Positions 1 to 11,164 of a DNA stretch of 64,000 bases are shown piece after piece (within the stretch, counting starts at the first letter, position 1; each line of letters opens with the position of its first letter). Origin of the DNA: Ariolimax columbianus (Eukaryota > Mollusca > Gastropoda > Stylommatophora > Arionidae); NCBI GenBank assembly GCA_036924085.1, contig JAVGWX010000004.1, forward strand, positions 77,549,090 to 77,613,089. Direction: 5' to 3'. The position numbers were made by a program, and so were the translations under genes. The notes beneath the pieces were generated by a model, which saw nothing but the letters and a program-made list of their open reading frames with translations, had not been told where the DNA came from and did not search any database.

Positions 1-57
1 AAGTATGACGAAAATAGCTCAGGCGACGGTCCATCCGAATTGCTACATCAATTTTGG

Positions 58-318
58 CTATGGCATCTTCTGACGAACAATATGCGCCTGACCTGGTGTC
101 GGAAGTTCGTATTTTAACTCACGTCCTTCTTTAAACATCGTTGTCCAGTTCTTCACTGTTGTCTTCGACACACTTTTGTCATCATTCTTTGCCTTTATGG
201 ATGTGGACAACACAGAAAAGCCAGCTTCAACCACAAAGGTGGTCTGCGTAACGAGTTCCGAAATCAGACAATACAATACGAGCCTTTGCAGACTCGAGTA
301 GATCATTCTCAACTTCAA
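58..318 (-). other. Unrecognised 86-codon ORF, possible transposase remnant
   Basis: This open frame begins with ATG and encodes a soluble, moderately basic protein. A central stretch (FVVEAGFSVLSTSIKAKN) loosely resembles the C-terminal dimerisation segment of hAT transposases. The following KNWTTMFKEGRE could equally be the helix-turn-helix edge of a mariner-type protein. Neither match is strong and no catalytic residue is visible. The frame closes at TAA and the tract on its low-coordinate side gives no further homology. It may be chance. Confidence 0.2.
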
Positions 319-508
319 TGGTTTAACGATGTCTGCAGAATGGAAGAAGATCGCCTACCACTGCAGTCGTGGGAAGCAAAGCGTCAAGTATCCAGGCTCC
401 GAGGATAACCCAAAAGTCTGCTGTGATGGCAACATAGCCGGCAGTGGACTAGAACCAGGCCAAGAGGTAGACAGCGGAAGTAATGGTCTGCCGCTATTTC
501 TGGCAAAC

Positions 509-757
509 CTCTACTCTCCTGGGCAGAATTGGAGCGACCAAGGTAGAAGACTCTACACTCCTGGGCAGAATTGGAGCGACCAAGGTAGAAGACTCTACAC
601 TCCTGGGCAGAATTGGAGCGACCAAGGTAGAAGACTCTACACTCCTGGGCAGAATTGGAGCGACCAAGGTAGAAGACTCTACACTCCTGGGCATAATTGG
701 AGCGATTAAGGTAGAAGACTCTACACTTCAGGGCATAATTGGAGCGATTAAGGTAGA
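509..757. repeat. 42-bp minisatellite, about six copies
   Basis: About six head-to-tail copies of a 42-bp unit around TCCTGGGCAGAATTGGAGCG. The first four to five are nearly identical and the last two carry shared changes (GGCATAATTGG, GATTAAGG). Because 42 is divisible by three and the unit lacks stops in several frames, long ORFs run through it on both strands. One frame gives a YTPGQNWSDQGRRL peptide repeat. I treat these ORFs as a by-product of the array. Confidence 0.9.
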
Positions 758-759
758 AT

Positions 760-1399
760 GAATGTCAAATTGGTCGAAATCGTTCATCTGTTAGAAATCG
801 AATCACCGCTCGCTGATCAACTCTGGACGAATTCCGCATCACCCCCGCCATGTTTTCAACGGTCTGCTGAGGAAACTATGAGTCGGAGGATAATGAAATT
901 TTGAAAACTTGACGGTTGGTATGTGCTGTTTACATCACAAGTGACGTCATCATGCGCATCGTACGTGTGTTCACTTGGTGTAGTTAGGTCCGGTTTCATT
1001 TGAACACGCCTCGTACATAGATGGAGCGGTATACAGCCATCTTGGTTTCTTACTTATTTCTATTTTTGATGAGGAGTTCTCTTTTTATGGCATGACAAAA
1101 GTTTGTCAATTGCTGCCCTTCGCGTTGCAAACTCTTGGTTAACACGCTATTTATAGTATGTTATAGTTTCTCTGCTGTTTAACCTCTTAGTTCTTAGTTG
1201 GACCCGTTCTTCGCCAAGGGGTAGTTGCCCTTTTGCAGTCGTTTCTGTCGTAGGCGCGTGTCGTCCAGTAGTCCTTCTGCTGTCGGGTCGTGTGTGTTGT
1301 GCTTCTCTAGTGAAACTCGCCAGCAATTTGGCGGCCGTTCCCTAGGTCTCTTTTTGCCGCGCGGATATAAACGCTGGTACCAAAGATAAGTACCATAAC
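760..1399. other. Gene-free stretch, no recognised feature
   Basis: No ORF, RNA gene or known repeat stands out. The tract is mixed-composition DNA with a few CG-rich words near 1240-1370, possibly the 5' region of a decayed LINE that continues at 1400. Confidence 0.5.
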
Positions 1400-2260
1400 A
1401 ACCATGTGGTTTAACATCTTCATGGGTAAAATCGCAACAGAGACCAGTGAAATTGAGACATCTGAAGCAGAACCGAGCTCAATACACGAATTGCTCTTTG
1501 CAGATGATTAGTGTCTACTGTACAACGATGAAAGTAAACTAAAAAATCACATGAACGCGCTTGCGACTATCTGCGCTAAATACAACATGCGAAGTAACGA
1601 GAAGAAAATATAAACTTTCTGAATCAGTAGATCACCTGCGTCACTCAAACATAAGTGTCAATGATATTGCGCTTTAACAGGCCCATGAGTTCAAGTATTT
1701 GGGCAGTATTTTTGTCGGCAGACGGCAGGAAAATCGAGATTATGTGCCAGAAAGCAACTGTGGTGCCGTGACTTAGGTGTCACCACTGTTCAAGCACCCG
1801 AGCATTAGTTGGGAAATAAAACAACAGCTGATAATCAATATATTTGTGCCGACGCTGTGCTACCAGTGCCAAACAAGACCTCTGTCCAGGACGAGTGAAA
1901 GCAGAATTTCGACGTGTGAAATAATGTGTTTGAGGAAGGTCATCGGCGTTAACTAGGAAAGGCAGAATGCGAAACGACGACATTCGTAGAATGGTCGGCA
2001 CTACGTCTTGTGTTGAATACATTTCCAAGCAGAAAATACGCTGATTCGTTCATCTCATGAGAATGCACCCTGATCAACTCCCGCTTACAACGCTGGGAGA
2101 TCTGACTACATGGCGGCTTCGAGGCAGGTGGATAGTTAACACTAGAGTGATTATACAGCGACACGGGCGCACATTGATCGACGCAACACACTTGGCGCAG
2201 GACATATAATAAACACCTCGCGACCTTTAACGGCATAATTGGAAGAAAAACTAACAGCTC
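1400..2260 (+). pseudogene. RTE-type LINE reverse transcriptase remnant (subfamily b)
   Basis: Decayed reverse transcriptase. The nucleotide sequence parallels the copies at 16960-18060 and 22640-23100: a MWFNIFMGKIATE-like start, then a LLFADD-type motif near 1493-1510 that is already broken by a TAG, then the YLGSIF region near 1697, and the YQCQT(W)/ISTCE region near 1860-1915. Stops and frameshifts occur throughout, so no protein is made. The match ends in sequence shared with 22640-23100 up to about 2260. The RTE assignment rests on the order of RT palm, YLG and C-terminal motifs. Confidence 0.7.
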
Positions 2261-2920
2261 CAATGTATCCCCATTGCTTGACCTATTCCAGAGGCTGGTC
2301 CACTCAGAGCAATGTGATGGGTCTTCTCTCCAGACCACCTTGGTTTTTGTTTTTTGAACTGCTAATTGTCATGCCTCGCATTCCGGGCTCATCTTCCTGA
2401 AATGAAATTTGGTCTGGAGATGTGCCTCTGATTTAGTAATACGGGTCAAATCACCGACAAAAGCCAGCTCCGATACATAGACCGGTCTCATCTTCCATTA
2501 CCCCACTGAGTACTTACAGGCCTTGATTCTACGGTTCAATTGTTACGCCTGGAGAGAGGCGGACAAAGTAGGCTCGGACCGTGAATGCTGGAAAGATGTG
2601 GTTAATTTCCTTTACAGCGAAACGATGATCGTTGAAGCACGGAGACAGCAATCTGGTAAACCCTCGAAGTAAAAAGAGACCGCGGAGGGAGATCTTCTGA
2701 GGAACGGGACATCAAGATGAAGAAGATCAAGATAAGAGGAAATGTATGGCCACCAGGCGCACAGATGCGTCTTATCCTGGTTGTTTTTTTCACTTGCAGC
2801 CATACTTCCGACAACAGGCATGATTCATTCAGCCTTTTCTTCGTGGTTCGTCCTTAACACCCGCCACCAAGCCCTCAAAGGAGTTCTGCAAATAGAAGGA
2901 TGTTATCATGAAAACGGAAG
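2261..2920. other. No gene; possible LINE 3' remnant
   Basis: No convincing coding region. A short tract near 2548-2680 (translation WREADKVGSDRECWKDVVN) recalls the terminal tryptophan-rich segment of RTE proteins, but it is too short to assign. Confidence 0.3.
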
Positions 2921-2924
2921 GCGT

Positions 2925-3000
2925 TCTGTCGTAGTTTACAGTTTGATTGCGATATTTACACCTTTCGGTCCGACACATCCGACTTTAGCATGGTATTTTT
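2925..3000 (-). repeat. Short repeat family D (SINE 3' module), antisense copy
   Basis: Read on the minus strand this shows the core AAGTCGGATGTGTCGGACCG followed by AAAGGTGTAAATATCGCAATC, matching the plus-strand copies at 11570, 19290 and 56245. The matching block is about 70 bp. At 7990-8055 the second half of the same module forms the 3' end of a tRNA-headed SINE, so this is probably a SINE fragment. Confidence 0.6.
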
Positions 3001-3339
3001 AGGTTCCGGGTGAGCTTTCCCTTTTCGATTCCTTCTCTTAGCCAGACTTCCAGGTTGCAGCCTGTTTTCCATGATCACAGCGTGGAGGCGAAGAAGAACC
3101 GCTGGCCCCGACGCCAGCAGTCAGCTATGGGTCGCTGACCGTTGCAACTCAGTTCCCTTCTGCTAATGACTTCTATTTCTTTCTGTTGATTGCTGTATTA
3201 CTGTTTCCAAAGACCATAACATTAAATGGCTTTCCATTCGATATAAGTAATTTGTTCACATCAAAATTTTCGGAACCTTAACGTTATAATGAGGTCACTG
3301 ATGACCTCAGAAAAGACCTCCATAACATAGCAACAACTG

Positions 3340-3722
3340 CAGTGCCGTGGACCTTAAAACGGAGGTGTACCAGTTGAACAGAAGAGAGCAGGTGGTGGTC
3401 TTCAGACTCCGTAGAGGCCACAACAGACTGAGGTACCATCTATCCAATAAACTGAAGGTATGTGCTACTGACGAATGCACCTATGGTTCTAGGAAAATGA
3501 CCCATGAACATCTGCTGAAAAATTGCCCGGCATTCGAGGACCAGAGAAAGCACATGTGCCCATCACCAGTGGCAACACTAGACAAGCTCTATGGCAGTGT
3601 CGACAGCCTCAGGATAACCGCTGCTTTCTTTGAACACATTCAAGTTGACGACTGACAGCGTACGAAGAAGTATAGGAAGAAGAAAAAGTAGTAGAAGAAG
3701 AAGACGATGAAGGAAAGAAAAG
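3340..3722 (+). pseudogene. I-clade (Nimb-like) LINE, 3' end copy
   Basis: A 5'-truncated copy of the C-terminal end of the RNase H-bearing LINE that is nearly complete at 27594-31530. The 102-codon frame contains YQLNRREQVVVFRLRRGHNR and the degenerate zinc-finger-like block DECTYG...HEHLLKNC, ending at TGA near 3654. It is followed by a GAA-rich tail. Compared with the young copies, CPCGTG has become CTYGSR, so this is an older or divergent insertion. Confidence 0.8.
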
Positions 3723-3754
3723 GAAAATGGAGGTGGAAGTTGTTAAAACACTGA

Positions 3755-4140
3755 ACACTGCCGTCAGGGATGAAGTGTTAGAGACTTCGTTGTATCTGGT
3801 CATAGCCACTGCTTCCCTAACAGTAAGCTATTTACCAATTTACAGCTGGGTCGACTGAAGCGGAAATCTAACGCCGTACCTTCGTCAGCGCTAATTTTTT
3901 TTTCTAACAAGCCCTATAACAGTAACGTCCTTCTGGAATGAAGTGTTGAGGACTTCACTGTACTAAGTCAGAGCTTGTCAATTCCCCTCCTCGCTGTCTT
4001 TCCACAACAACTGATCAGGTAGCCACTTACAAATAAACCCCCAATACAGCTGGGTCGACTGAAAGGTGCTGGTATCGGGATCTGAAACCCGTAACCCAAC
4101 TTTGAAAATCGACAGCCCTACCACTACACTAACCAGATGC
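3755..4140 (-). repeat. tRNA-derived SINE, minus strand, with a second 3' module
   Basis: On the minus strand 4138-4065 reads as a tRNA-like head: GCATCTGGTTAGTGTAGTGG (A-box region), then GGGTTTCAGATCCCG (B-box-like). It is followed by a body containing TCAGTCGACCCAGCTG. The ACAGCTGGGTCGACTGAA block and a GAAGTGTTGAGGACTTC block each occur twice, at about 3770-3860 and 3940-4065, so a second headless copy or a duplicated body lies beside the first. The head-body order matches the SINE at 43195-43352. Confidence 0.65.
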
Positions 4141-4261
4141 TCACTACTCCGATCAGACGCAGAGGCGGAAGAGAATTCGACTTAAATCAACTTGTTGATA
4201 AATATCATCTCAGCATGTAGCATCTCATTTGCAGAAGGTTGCTCTCACAACAGCCTATCTT

Positions 4262-5560
4262 TAAGACATTTGATCTCTAGCCAGAACTCCCCACTCTGTT
4301 GCAGGAATCTCTCGATCTCTAGCTAGAACTCCCCACTCTGTTGCAGGAATCTCTCGATCTCTAGCCAGAAGTCCCCCACTCTGTTGCAGGAATCTCTCGA
4401 TCTCTAGCTAGAACTCCCCACTCTGTTGCAGGAATCTCTCGATCTCTAGCCAGAACTCTCTTCCCCCCCCCCCCCCATCATCGGTTGCTGTCATCTCTCG
4501 ATCTCTAGCCAGAACCCCCCCCCCCCCCCCAATCTGTTGCTGTCATCTCTCGATCTCTAGCTAGAACTCTCTCTCACCCCCACCCCCCCCCCCCTCATCG
4601 GTTGCTGTCATCTCTCGATCTCTAGCTAGAACTCTCTCTCACCCCCCCCCCCCCCCCCCTCATCGGTTGCTGTCATCTCTCGATCTCTAGCTAGAACTCT
4701 CTCTCACCCCCCCCCCCCCTCATCGGTTGCTGTCATCTCTCGATCTCTAGCTAGAACTCTCTCTCACCCCCCCCCCCCTCATCGGTTGCTGTCATCTCTC
4801 GATCTCTAGCCAGAACCCCCCCCCCCCCAATCTGTTGCTGTCATCTCTCGATCTCTAGCCAGAACCCCCCCCCCCCCCAATCTGTTGCTGTCATCTCTCG
4901 ATCTCTAGCTAGAACTCTCTCTCACCCCCCCCCCCTCCCTCATCGGTTGCTGTCATCTCTCGATCTCTAGCTAGAACTCTCTCTCACCCCCCCCCTCATC
5001 GGTTGCTGTCATCTCTCGATCTCTAGCCAGAACCCCCACCCCCCCCCCCCAATCTGTTGCTGTCATCTCTCGATCTCTAGCCAGAACCCCCCCCCCCCCC
5101 CAATCTGTTGCTGTCATCTCTCCATCTCTAGCCAGAACCCCACCCCCCCCCCCCAATCTGTTGCTGTCATCTCTCGATCTCTAGCTAGAACTCTCTCTCA
5201 CCCCCCCCCCCTCATCGGTTGCTGTCATCTCTCGATCTCTAGCTAGAACTCTCTCTCACCCCCCCCCCCCCAATCTGTTGCTCTCATCTCTCGATCTCTA
5301 GCTAGAACTCTCTCTCACCACCCCCCCTCATCGGTTGCTGTCATCTCTCGATCTCTAGCTAGAACTCTCTCTCACCCCCCCCCCCCCCTCATCGGTGCTG
5401 TCATCTCTCGATCTCTAGCCAGAACCCCCCCCCCCCCCCCAATCTGTTGCTGTCATCTCTCGATCTCTAGCTAGAACTCTCTCTCACCCCCCCCCCCCCC
5501 CCCTCATCTGTTGCTGTCATCCCTCGATCTCTAGCCAGAAACCCCCCCCCCCCACTCTGG
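4262..5560. repeat. Minisatellite with embedded poly-C runs, about 24 units
   Basis: Units of about 42-65 bp share ATCTCTCGATCTCTAG. Four short starter units (ACTCCCCACTCTGTTGCAGG) are followed by two longer forms. Form A is CCAGAACC-poly(C)-AATCTGTTGCTGTC. Form B is CTAGAACTCTCTCTCA-poly(C)-TCATCGGTTGCTGTC. A and B occur in small blocks (BBBB, AA, BB, AAA, BB), and one unit near 5255-5290 is a hybrid. The C runs vary from about 7 to 18. The minus strand is therefore G-run rich. Confidence 0.95.
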
Positions 5561-5569
5561 TGCTGTCAT

Positions 5570-5930
5570 CTTCAGGACCTCCGTGATGTCCATCTTTTCC
5601 TTGGCCTCTGCTCCGCTTCCCAGGCCCCATAATCTCATGTATCTACCTCTCCAGGCCATTATGGCATTCGATTTGGTCAAAATATTTGTGCTGTCTAGAC
5701 AAGATATTCTTTACCAACCAATATTCTTCGATATCCAGTTGTATTTTGTTTAGGATGTCTGTTTCCTTTTTCGCTATCCATTATATTTTGAGCACCTTTC
5801 TGTAGTATTTTAGTTCAAAAGATTCAATCCTTTTCTTAAGTGTTTGTGTGGTGGTCCACGTTTCACATCCGTACGTTGCCACCGGGAAGATGCACGTTCG
5901 TCAGTTTATTAGTGTTCTGCCATAAGGTTC
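5570..5930 (-). pseudogene. RTE-type LINE C-terminal remnant
   Basis: Minus-strand translation across small breaks gives CIFPVATYGCETWTTTQTL, then KKRIESFELKYYRKVLKI, then a segment equivalent to the IEENWFIN region of the copy at 25643. This is the domain C-terminal to the RT palm in RTE/BovB-type proteins. One in-frame stop sits before WIAKKE. The piece abuts the C-rich minisatellite at its 3' side. Non-functional. Confidence 0.75.
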
Positions 5931-6004
5931 TCATGACAAATATAGAAGTTAACAATCGCAAACAAAGAGTAAAAGCATCGTGCAAATAATGGCATAAGAC
6001 GCTG

Positions 6005-6265
6005 ACCGAGCAAAGCGGAGGAACTTTGTTCCTACTCTGAAAGACGGCATGAAGTGTTCAGCTCAAAGATTAGATATTAGAAAGTATTTCTTTTAGTCAT
6101 AGAGTGGTGAATGCTTGGAATGCATTGCCACAGGAGATAGTGGAGGCAGTGACAGATAATGCATTTAAGAATAGATTGAACGCGCATAGCTTTCAGGGCA
6201 AAGTAAATGTATATGAAACGGGTTGCATACAGACTCTTGCAGTCTTCTAAACCAGTATAAAAACG
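6005..6265 (+). pseudogene. CR1-like LINE C-terminal end
   Basis: Translation gives RLDIRKYFF followed by HRVVNAWNALPQEIVEAVTD and NAFKNRLNAHSF. This is the typical terminus of CR1/L2-type reverse transcriptases (R.D.RK.FFS.RVV..WN.LP..VV.A....FK..L). A second copy lies at 10460-10990 and shares the downstream CTTCTAAACCAGTA...AAAACGTTAA region, which supports one family. Stops lie upstream, so it is a 5'-truncated pseudogene. Confidence 0.75.
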
Positions 6266-6550
6266 TTAAGTTAACTGGGGGCAACTCTTCCCCTACTCTC
6301 TCTTCTCGCTTCACTCTGTTTACTTTGACTGTCATACAGTCACACTCCTGCACAACTTTCACACGCGACCACCTTCCATTGCACTTTGGTTGGGCTAGCT
6401 TCTGAGGGCGCACAAACATAGCATCCATCCAAGCACTGGTATATGCGTCATGATATCACCCAATGGACTACGGTCTGTGGTGGAATGTGCGCGCCTCCAC
6501 CAGTAGAAACTAGTGGGGTAAACATCTAAGCAACAACAACAACAACAACT
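6266..6550 (+). repeat. CR1-like 3' UTR and CAA tail
   Basis: Sequence shared in part with 10895-11030. It ends in a CAACAACAACAACAACAAC tail at about 6530-6548. No ORF of interest. Confidence 0.45.
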
Positions 6551-6964
6551 GCTTCGTTAGCCATCGACTACGAATACAAGAAAAAATGCTTCCCTACAAG
6601 TCCGTATCCCTAAACGCTCCCGACTCCCTATAGGCCGGCTCCTTACAAGCCCGACAATGTAATTATAACAACCACTTGCAACATTGGCAAACCATTGTTT
6701 ACTTCCCAGCTCCATCCGCACAGCCAATAAACTCCAGCTGTGTCAGTTTACAACACCAGACAGAGAATAAGGGCCTGCATGTCTGGTTTACATATCTCTC
6801 AAGTATACATATCGTGGCTGGCTGGCTAGCTACTTGAAGTAGGCCCGTAGAACCCCCCCCCCCATCTCAAAAGGCAGAGCTGTACATTCTGTTTGTCAAC
6901 ATCGCATTTAAAAGAAGGTCACATATTATATATATATATCAATCATCATTATCAGTCCCGTAAC

Positions 6965-7520
6965 CTAAAATATCACTGGGGCACCAATACTGCAGATTGT
7001 TGGACCAGTTCCCGCCACTCCACTCGGTTTTCTGCAAGGATATTTGTTCTAGCTATGGACATTCCCGTCCACTCTCTGATGTTGTCTTTACTTCTCTTTT
7101 TCTACCTCCCTATATTACGCTTCCCAGGCACAGCACCTTGCAGGACCGTCTTGGTCAATCCAGACGATCTTGAAACATGCCCATACCAGGTGAGCTTGCA
7201 TGCTTTTACAATAGTCAATATGTGTTTATATTGGCTGACCTATCTTTTAACGGTGTCTCAAACTGCCTTATTCGTGACTTGGTCTAGATATGAAAAGCCG
7301 AGGATTCGACGCAGACATTTTATCACTATTGCACAAATTCTTCCCTCTAGAACGACTGTCAGAGTCCAAGTTTCGCACGCTGTAAGGTACACGGAAGTGA
7401 CAAGTGCATACATTAAACTCAGCTTGGATTTCAGGTTGATGCTTCTGTCCCTCCATAGCGGCCCCAGTTTGGTCAGAGCAGCCATGACCATCATATTTTT
7501 GCCTGATTCTCAGTTCTGGA
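6965..7520 (-). pseudogene. RTE-type LINE remnant, separate subfamily
   Basis: The minus frame 7494-7258 reads ALTKLGPLWRDRSINLKSKL, then YALVTSVYLTACETWTLTV, and CLRRILGFSYLDQVTNKAV. This is the post-RT region (L.K.W......K..L...LV.S.LLYGCETWT) of RTE-type elements. Beyond 7258 the homology continues in other frames with GTVPGKR-type and W-rich motifs. It is more divergent from the other RTE copies here, so a different subfamily. Frameshifted and stop-containing. Confidence 0.75.
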
Positions 7521-7599
7521 ACTGTTAGCATCCACCAGTGCTCTCGGGTATTTAAACTATTTAACTATTTGCAAATTTGCAATGGTTCCACTTTGACCG

Positions 7600-7745
<146 letters not shown>

Positions 7746-8055
7746 GGAGCCGGATAGCACTGGCTTCCCAGTCAAGCGATCAGGTTTCAATCACAGCCTA
7801 CTGTAGATACTAAAGTGGGCCATGGTTCAATCCCCAGACGGTACAGGATCTTTTGGCGACCGCAAACCGGCTCCTGTGGTCTACCCAGCCACAGAAATTG
7901 GGTACCAGAAAACAATCTGACCACATCACCCATATATAGTAACGGGTTTGCATTTCCTCTTCGATCCCTCCTCCTTAACCAAAAGGCGCAGATATCGCAG
8001 TAAACTATGACACAACTTTACAGAGTTTTTTTTCAGAATGAATGCAGAAGAAGAA
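7746..8055 (+). repeat. tRNA-derived SINE with GAA tail
   Basis: The 5' part has a tRNA-like block: GATAGCACTGGCTTCCCAGT followed by GGTTTCAATCACAG (B-box-like) and a second GGTTCAATCCCCAG at about 7825. The body includes GGCTCCTGTGGTCTACCCAG. The 3' module AGATATCGCAGTAAACTATG is the same as repeat family D. The copy ends in GCAGAAGAAGAAGAAGG. The GAA tail is like that of the Nimb-type LINE in this window, which may supply its reverse transcriptase. Confidence 0.6.
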
Positions 8056-8470
8056 GAAGGATAAGATTCCCCCATCTAAAATTTCCAGCACACTATGACA
8101 GTACACTGCTCCGATATCTCGTCAAATCATATTGCGCATGTTTCCTGCATAACGTCTTTTGCTCATAAGAAAACGGGAAAGGGGAGACAAGAAAAAGTAA
8201 CAAAAAATTCGCGAATAAAACTGACAAGTGAACATGTAAATATTTTCTTTAAAACTACGATTTTCTGCACAAGCGTTAGAACGGCATGTTCTGGATCCGT
8301 CAAAAAGTGATAAATAAGAGATTGAAAATAAATTTTGAAAAAGCCTCGAATATAGTCACAGAAATTGCTAACTAGAAGTGTCCCTATAGGGGACATAACT
8401 CTCATAAATGTTAGTGAACAAATTCTCTCATGAGTAATCTCGTTTAAGAAGATATTGTGGTTGTATATCC

Positions 8471-8499
8471 CCCCCCCCCCTTCCCCCCCCCCCCCCCCA
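8471..8499. repeat. Poly-C tract
   Basis: Ten C, TT, then about 17 C. No coding content nearby. Confidence 0.95.
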
Positions 8500-8894
8500 G
8501 AGGTTTGTTGCAGGTGAGAGGTAAAGCGCTTGCCTCTCAAGGAATGAACGAACAACAAAAGCACAAAACAGTATCCTGCAAGTTTCAAGCGTATGCTAGT
8601 CTCAAGTGAGGTAGGAGCAGGGACTAGTCCTATTGGAGATGGACGATAATCTCTGAGATATCATGTACACGCTGTGTGCATAAAAGATGCCTAAGCATTT
8701 GAAAATCTATGGGACTAGAATGTTAGCTGTTGATCAGGGAAAAATTATAAAAGTAATAAAATTCCAGCCCAATAGTGGTCTGCACGAGGACCAAATTGGA
8801 GGTGGATAGGAGGGTCCTCCACCATTTAAAGTCACAAGTCAATCAGCTTTGTGTCTGCATATTCGATAGAAAGTACCATTTAACCTTGCTAGAC

Positions 8895-9105
8895 TGGGAT
8901 TACAGCGTGCCAGGGGTCTAAATCACAAACGTGCAGAAGAAAATCTAGGCCGTAGCTCGTGCCTGGTAGGACCACTCCTCCAGACAACCCAGCTGTAAAT
9001 GGGTACTTGATGTATGAGTTGGGGAAGATAAAAACAGTGAGGAAGGGAACTGACCACCCTACCTCACAAAGGCTGCGGCTTAGTGCATAAAGAGTTATCA
9101 TCATT
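8895..9105 (+). repeat. SINE-like repeat, copy 1
   Basis: Shares order and sequence with 19465-19690: GATTACAGCRTG, then CAGGGKTCWAAATCAC (B-box-like), then CTGGTAGGACCACTCCTCCAG, CCCAGCTGTAAATGGGTAC and GAGTTGGGGAAG, ending near AAAGAGTTATCATCATTC. The B-box-like word and length of about 210 bp suggest a tRNA-derived SINE. Confidence 0.6.
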
Positions 9106-9329
9106 CCCGACAGCCCTCTAAGAGGAAGCCTCCGTTATCGAAATGATGTGATCTTCCAAAGGTTGTTTCTGTGGAACCTTTGTTGCACATTAGTTTTTTT
9201 TCTGTACTAAAAATAAACACAAACACACACCCACGCATGTACAAGAGAGAGAGGTGGAAGAAATAGTAGAAAAGTTTAATAGAGCAATATTGCATAACAG
9301 CCAAGGAATAAATCCCCGGTGGAGCTAGA

Positions 9330-10080
9330 AAGAACTTCATAACATACTTGTCTGAAGATCTGCAGAAACTTCAATAAGAACTAACAGCTGCCAGACAATT
9401 GGCAGAAATAGACAAAAACATGGAAATGAATTTTCAACTAAAAACACCACATATAGAAAAGCTTTGAATTAGGCAACCAGAAACAGTTATAAAGAAAAAA
9501 CTGGGTTGACCCAGATAAAAATGGTACAAAACTATGGAAACTTGCTAAGTCACTCAACAATAAAGCCATAAAACCACCAAATATCACATAAGAAAAACTA
9601 GAAAATCTGGAAACAGAAAACTGTGCAGGAAATATATTTATTATAAATTGCAGCATAGTTCGCAAAACCAACACAACAGGAAAAAGAAAGAAAATATTTT
9701 GAATAGATAAAGAATCAAGGGGGAAAAATACCAACTGTAGCAGACAAGCATCTGAAAATACATTTCTGACGCTGTCACCATATTAGCTTGTGATCGGCTA
9801 CTATTATTATTATTATTATCATCACCTAGTAAAATGTCACAGCCAAAAAGTAAATAATGACATAAATAAACTATATAGAAGAGATCAAAGTCTTTTCTTT
9901 CAGTTCCAAACAGGACATACCAGAGTCAATATCCACTTGAACTACATCAATTCCCAACACCTGCCCTTGTGCAGAATTTGCTCTCATCCTGATGAAACAG
10001 TTCGACATCTACTCATTGAGTGCATGATGCTTGCAAACATGAGGAAGTGATTCTTACAAGCATTGCAGACAATTACCAAC
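9330..10080 (+). pseudogene. I-clade LINE remnant with internal deletion
   Basis: Around 9500-9590 translation gives NGTKLWKLAKSLNN, the linker between endonuclease and RT. At 9843-10050 it jumps to LYRRDQSLFFQFQTGHTRVN and C-RICSHPDETVRHLLIEC, the cysteine/histidine block at the C-terminus after RNase H. RT and RNase H are therefore missing between them, an internal deletion of 2 kb or more relative to the copy at 27.6-31.5 kb. Distinct from the young subfamily. Confidence 0.65.
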
Positions 10081-10459
10081 ACACTGTACAGAGCAGTGAA
10101 ACAACTGAAGAAGACCTGTATGTATATAAGAATGGCATTGGGCTGCCAAGAGCAGGTTTGCTTAGCAGCTATGAGATAACAACAACAACATTATTATCTA
10201 GCTGTACCTTCAATGTAAGCACATATTATACATGCAAAATAGGCATGTTGTATGGCAGCAATCGCAGCATCAATCAACACAGAAAAGGCTAGAATATTAA
10301 AGTTGGGACAGAAGACATCAGACAACAAATAGATAAACAAATTGGAGCCACAGACAAACCTTACTGCCACAACTGAACCCATTCCTAAATAGAGTGCAAC
10401 ACATGCTCCACACATGTTCAGTACATTCAAGGTGGCATAAACAGGTACATATACTTTGT

Positions 10460-11030
10460 ACACAATATACAGAAGTTCTTCAGGTGGATTTCAAGAACTC
10501 TTACTGGAGACGATAGTGGGATTCCAGAATTACAGTTATGAGGAAAGACTCAGAAAAACCGGCCCACAGTGTTTAAAAAGGAGAAGAATTCGAGGTCACC
10601 AAATACAGGTTTATAAGATAATCAAAAGAACAGATAAATTAGACTATAACAAGTTTTTTCAAAAAACAACCGCCTAGAAGGACCAGAGAGCATAGCTACA
10701 AATTAACTAAAGAAAGGTCCAGATTAGATATTAGGAAATATTTTTTTTAGTTAGAGAGTGGTGAATGCTTGGAATGCATTGCCATAGGAAGTAATGGAGG
10801 CAGGGACAATCAATGCATTTAAGAATAGATTGGATGCGCATAGCTTTTAGAGCAAGGAAATGTAAATGAAACTGGTTGTATATAGACTGCAGAGTCTTCT
10901 AAACCAGTAAAAACGTTAACAAGTTGGGAAAGAATAGAACAACTTCCCCTCCATGCCTGTTGTAAAAGGTAACTAAAGAAAGTTGTACATGGGGCAAGCA
11001 ACCTCATCATGTAAAACAAACTGATTACAA
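10460..11030 (+). pseudogene. CR1-like LINE C-terminal end, second copy
   Basis: Translation includes YEERLRKTGPQCLKRRRIRG, HQIQVYKIIK, then RSRLDIRKYFF, RVVNAWNALP and NAFKNRLDAHSF. This order is that of the CR1/L2 terminal region. Several stops. The 3' region from 10890 matches the copy at 6005-6265. Confidence 0.75.
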
Positions 11031-11164
11031 ATCACCACTGTAAGAGTACCCAAAGTATTTTAGCAGAGGATACATGACAATGGTAGACCCTCTGTTTGAT
11101 AAGGAGGGAAATGGACAAGATAAATTCAGGAAAGAACCTTGTAAATGTTTGTGTAAAAATGTGA

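Noticed and set aside
329..709. 126-codon plus ORF as a repeat-protein gene.
   Set aside because: Its C-terminal half is the 42-bp minisatellite and the N-terminal half has no recognisable domain.
4262..5560. CRISPR-like look of regular repeats with variable middles.
   Set aside because: The variable parts are homopolymer C runs, not unique spacers, and the genome is animal.
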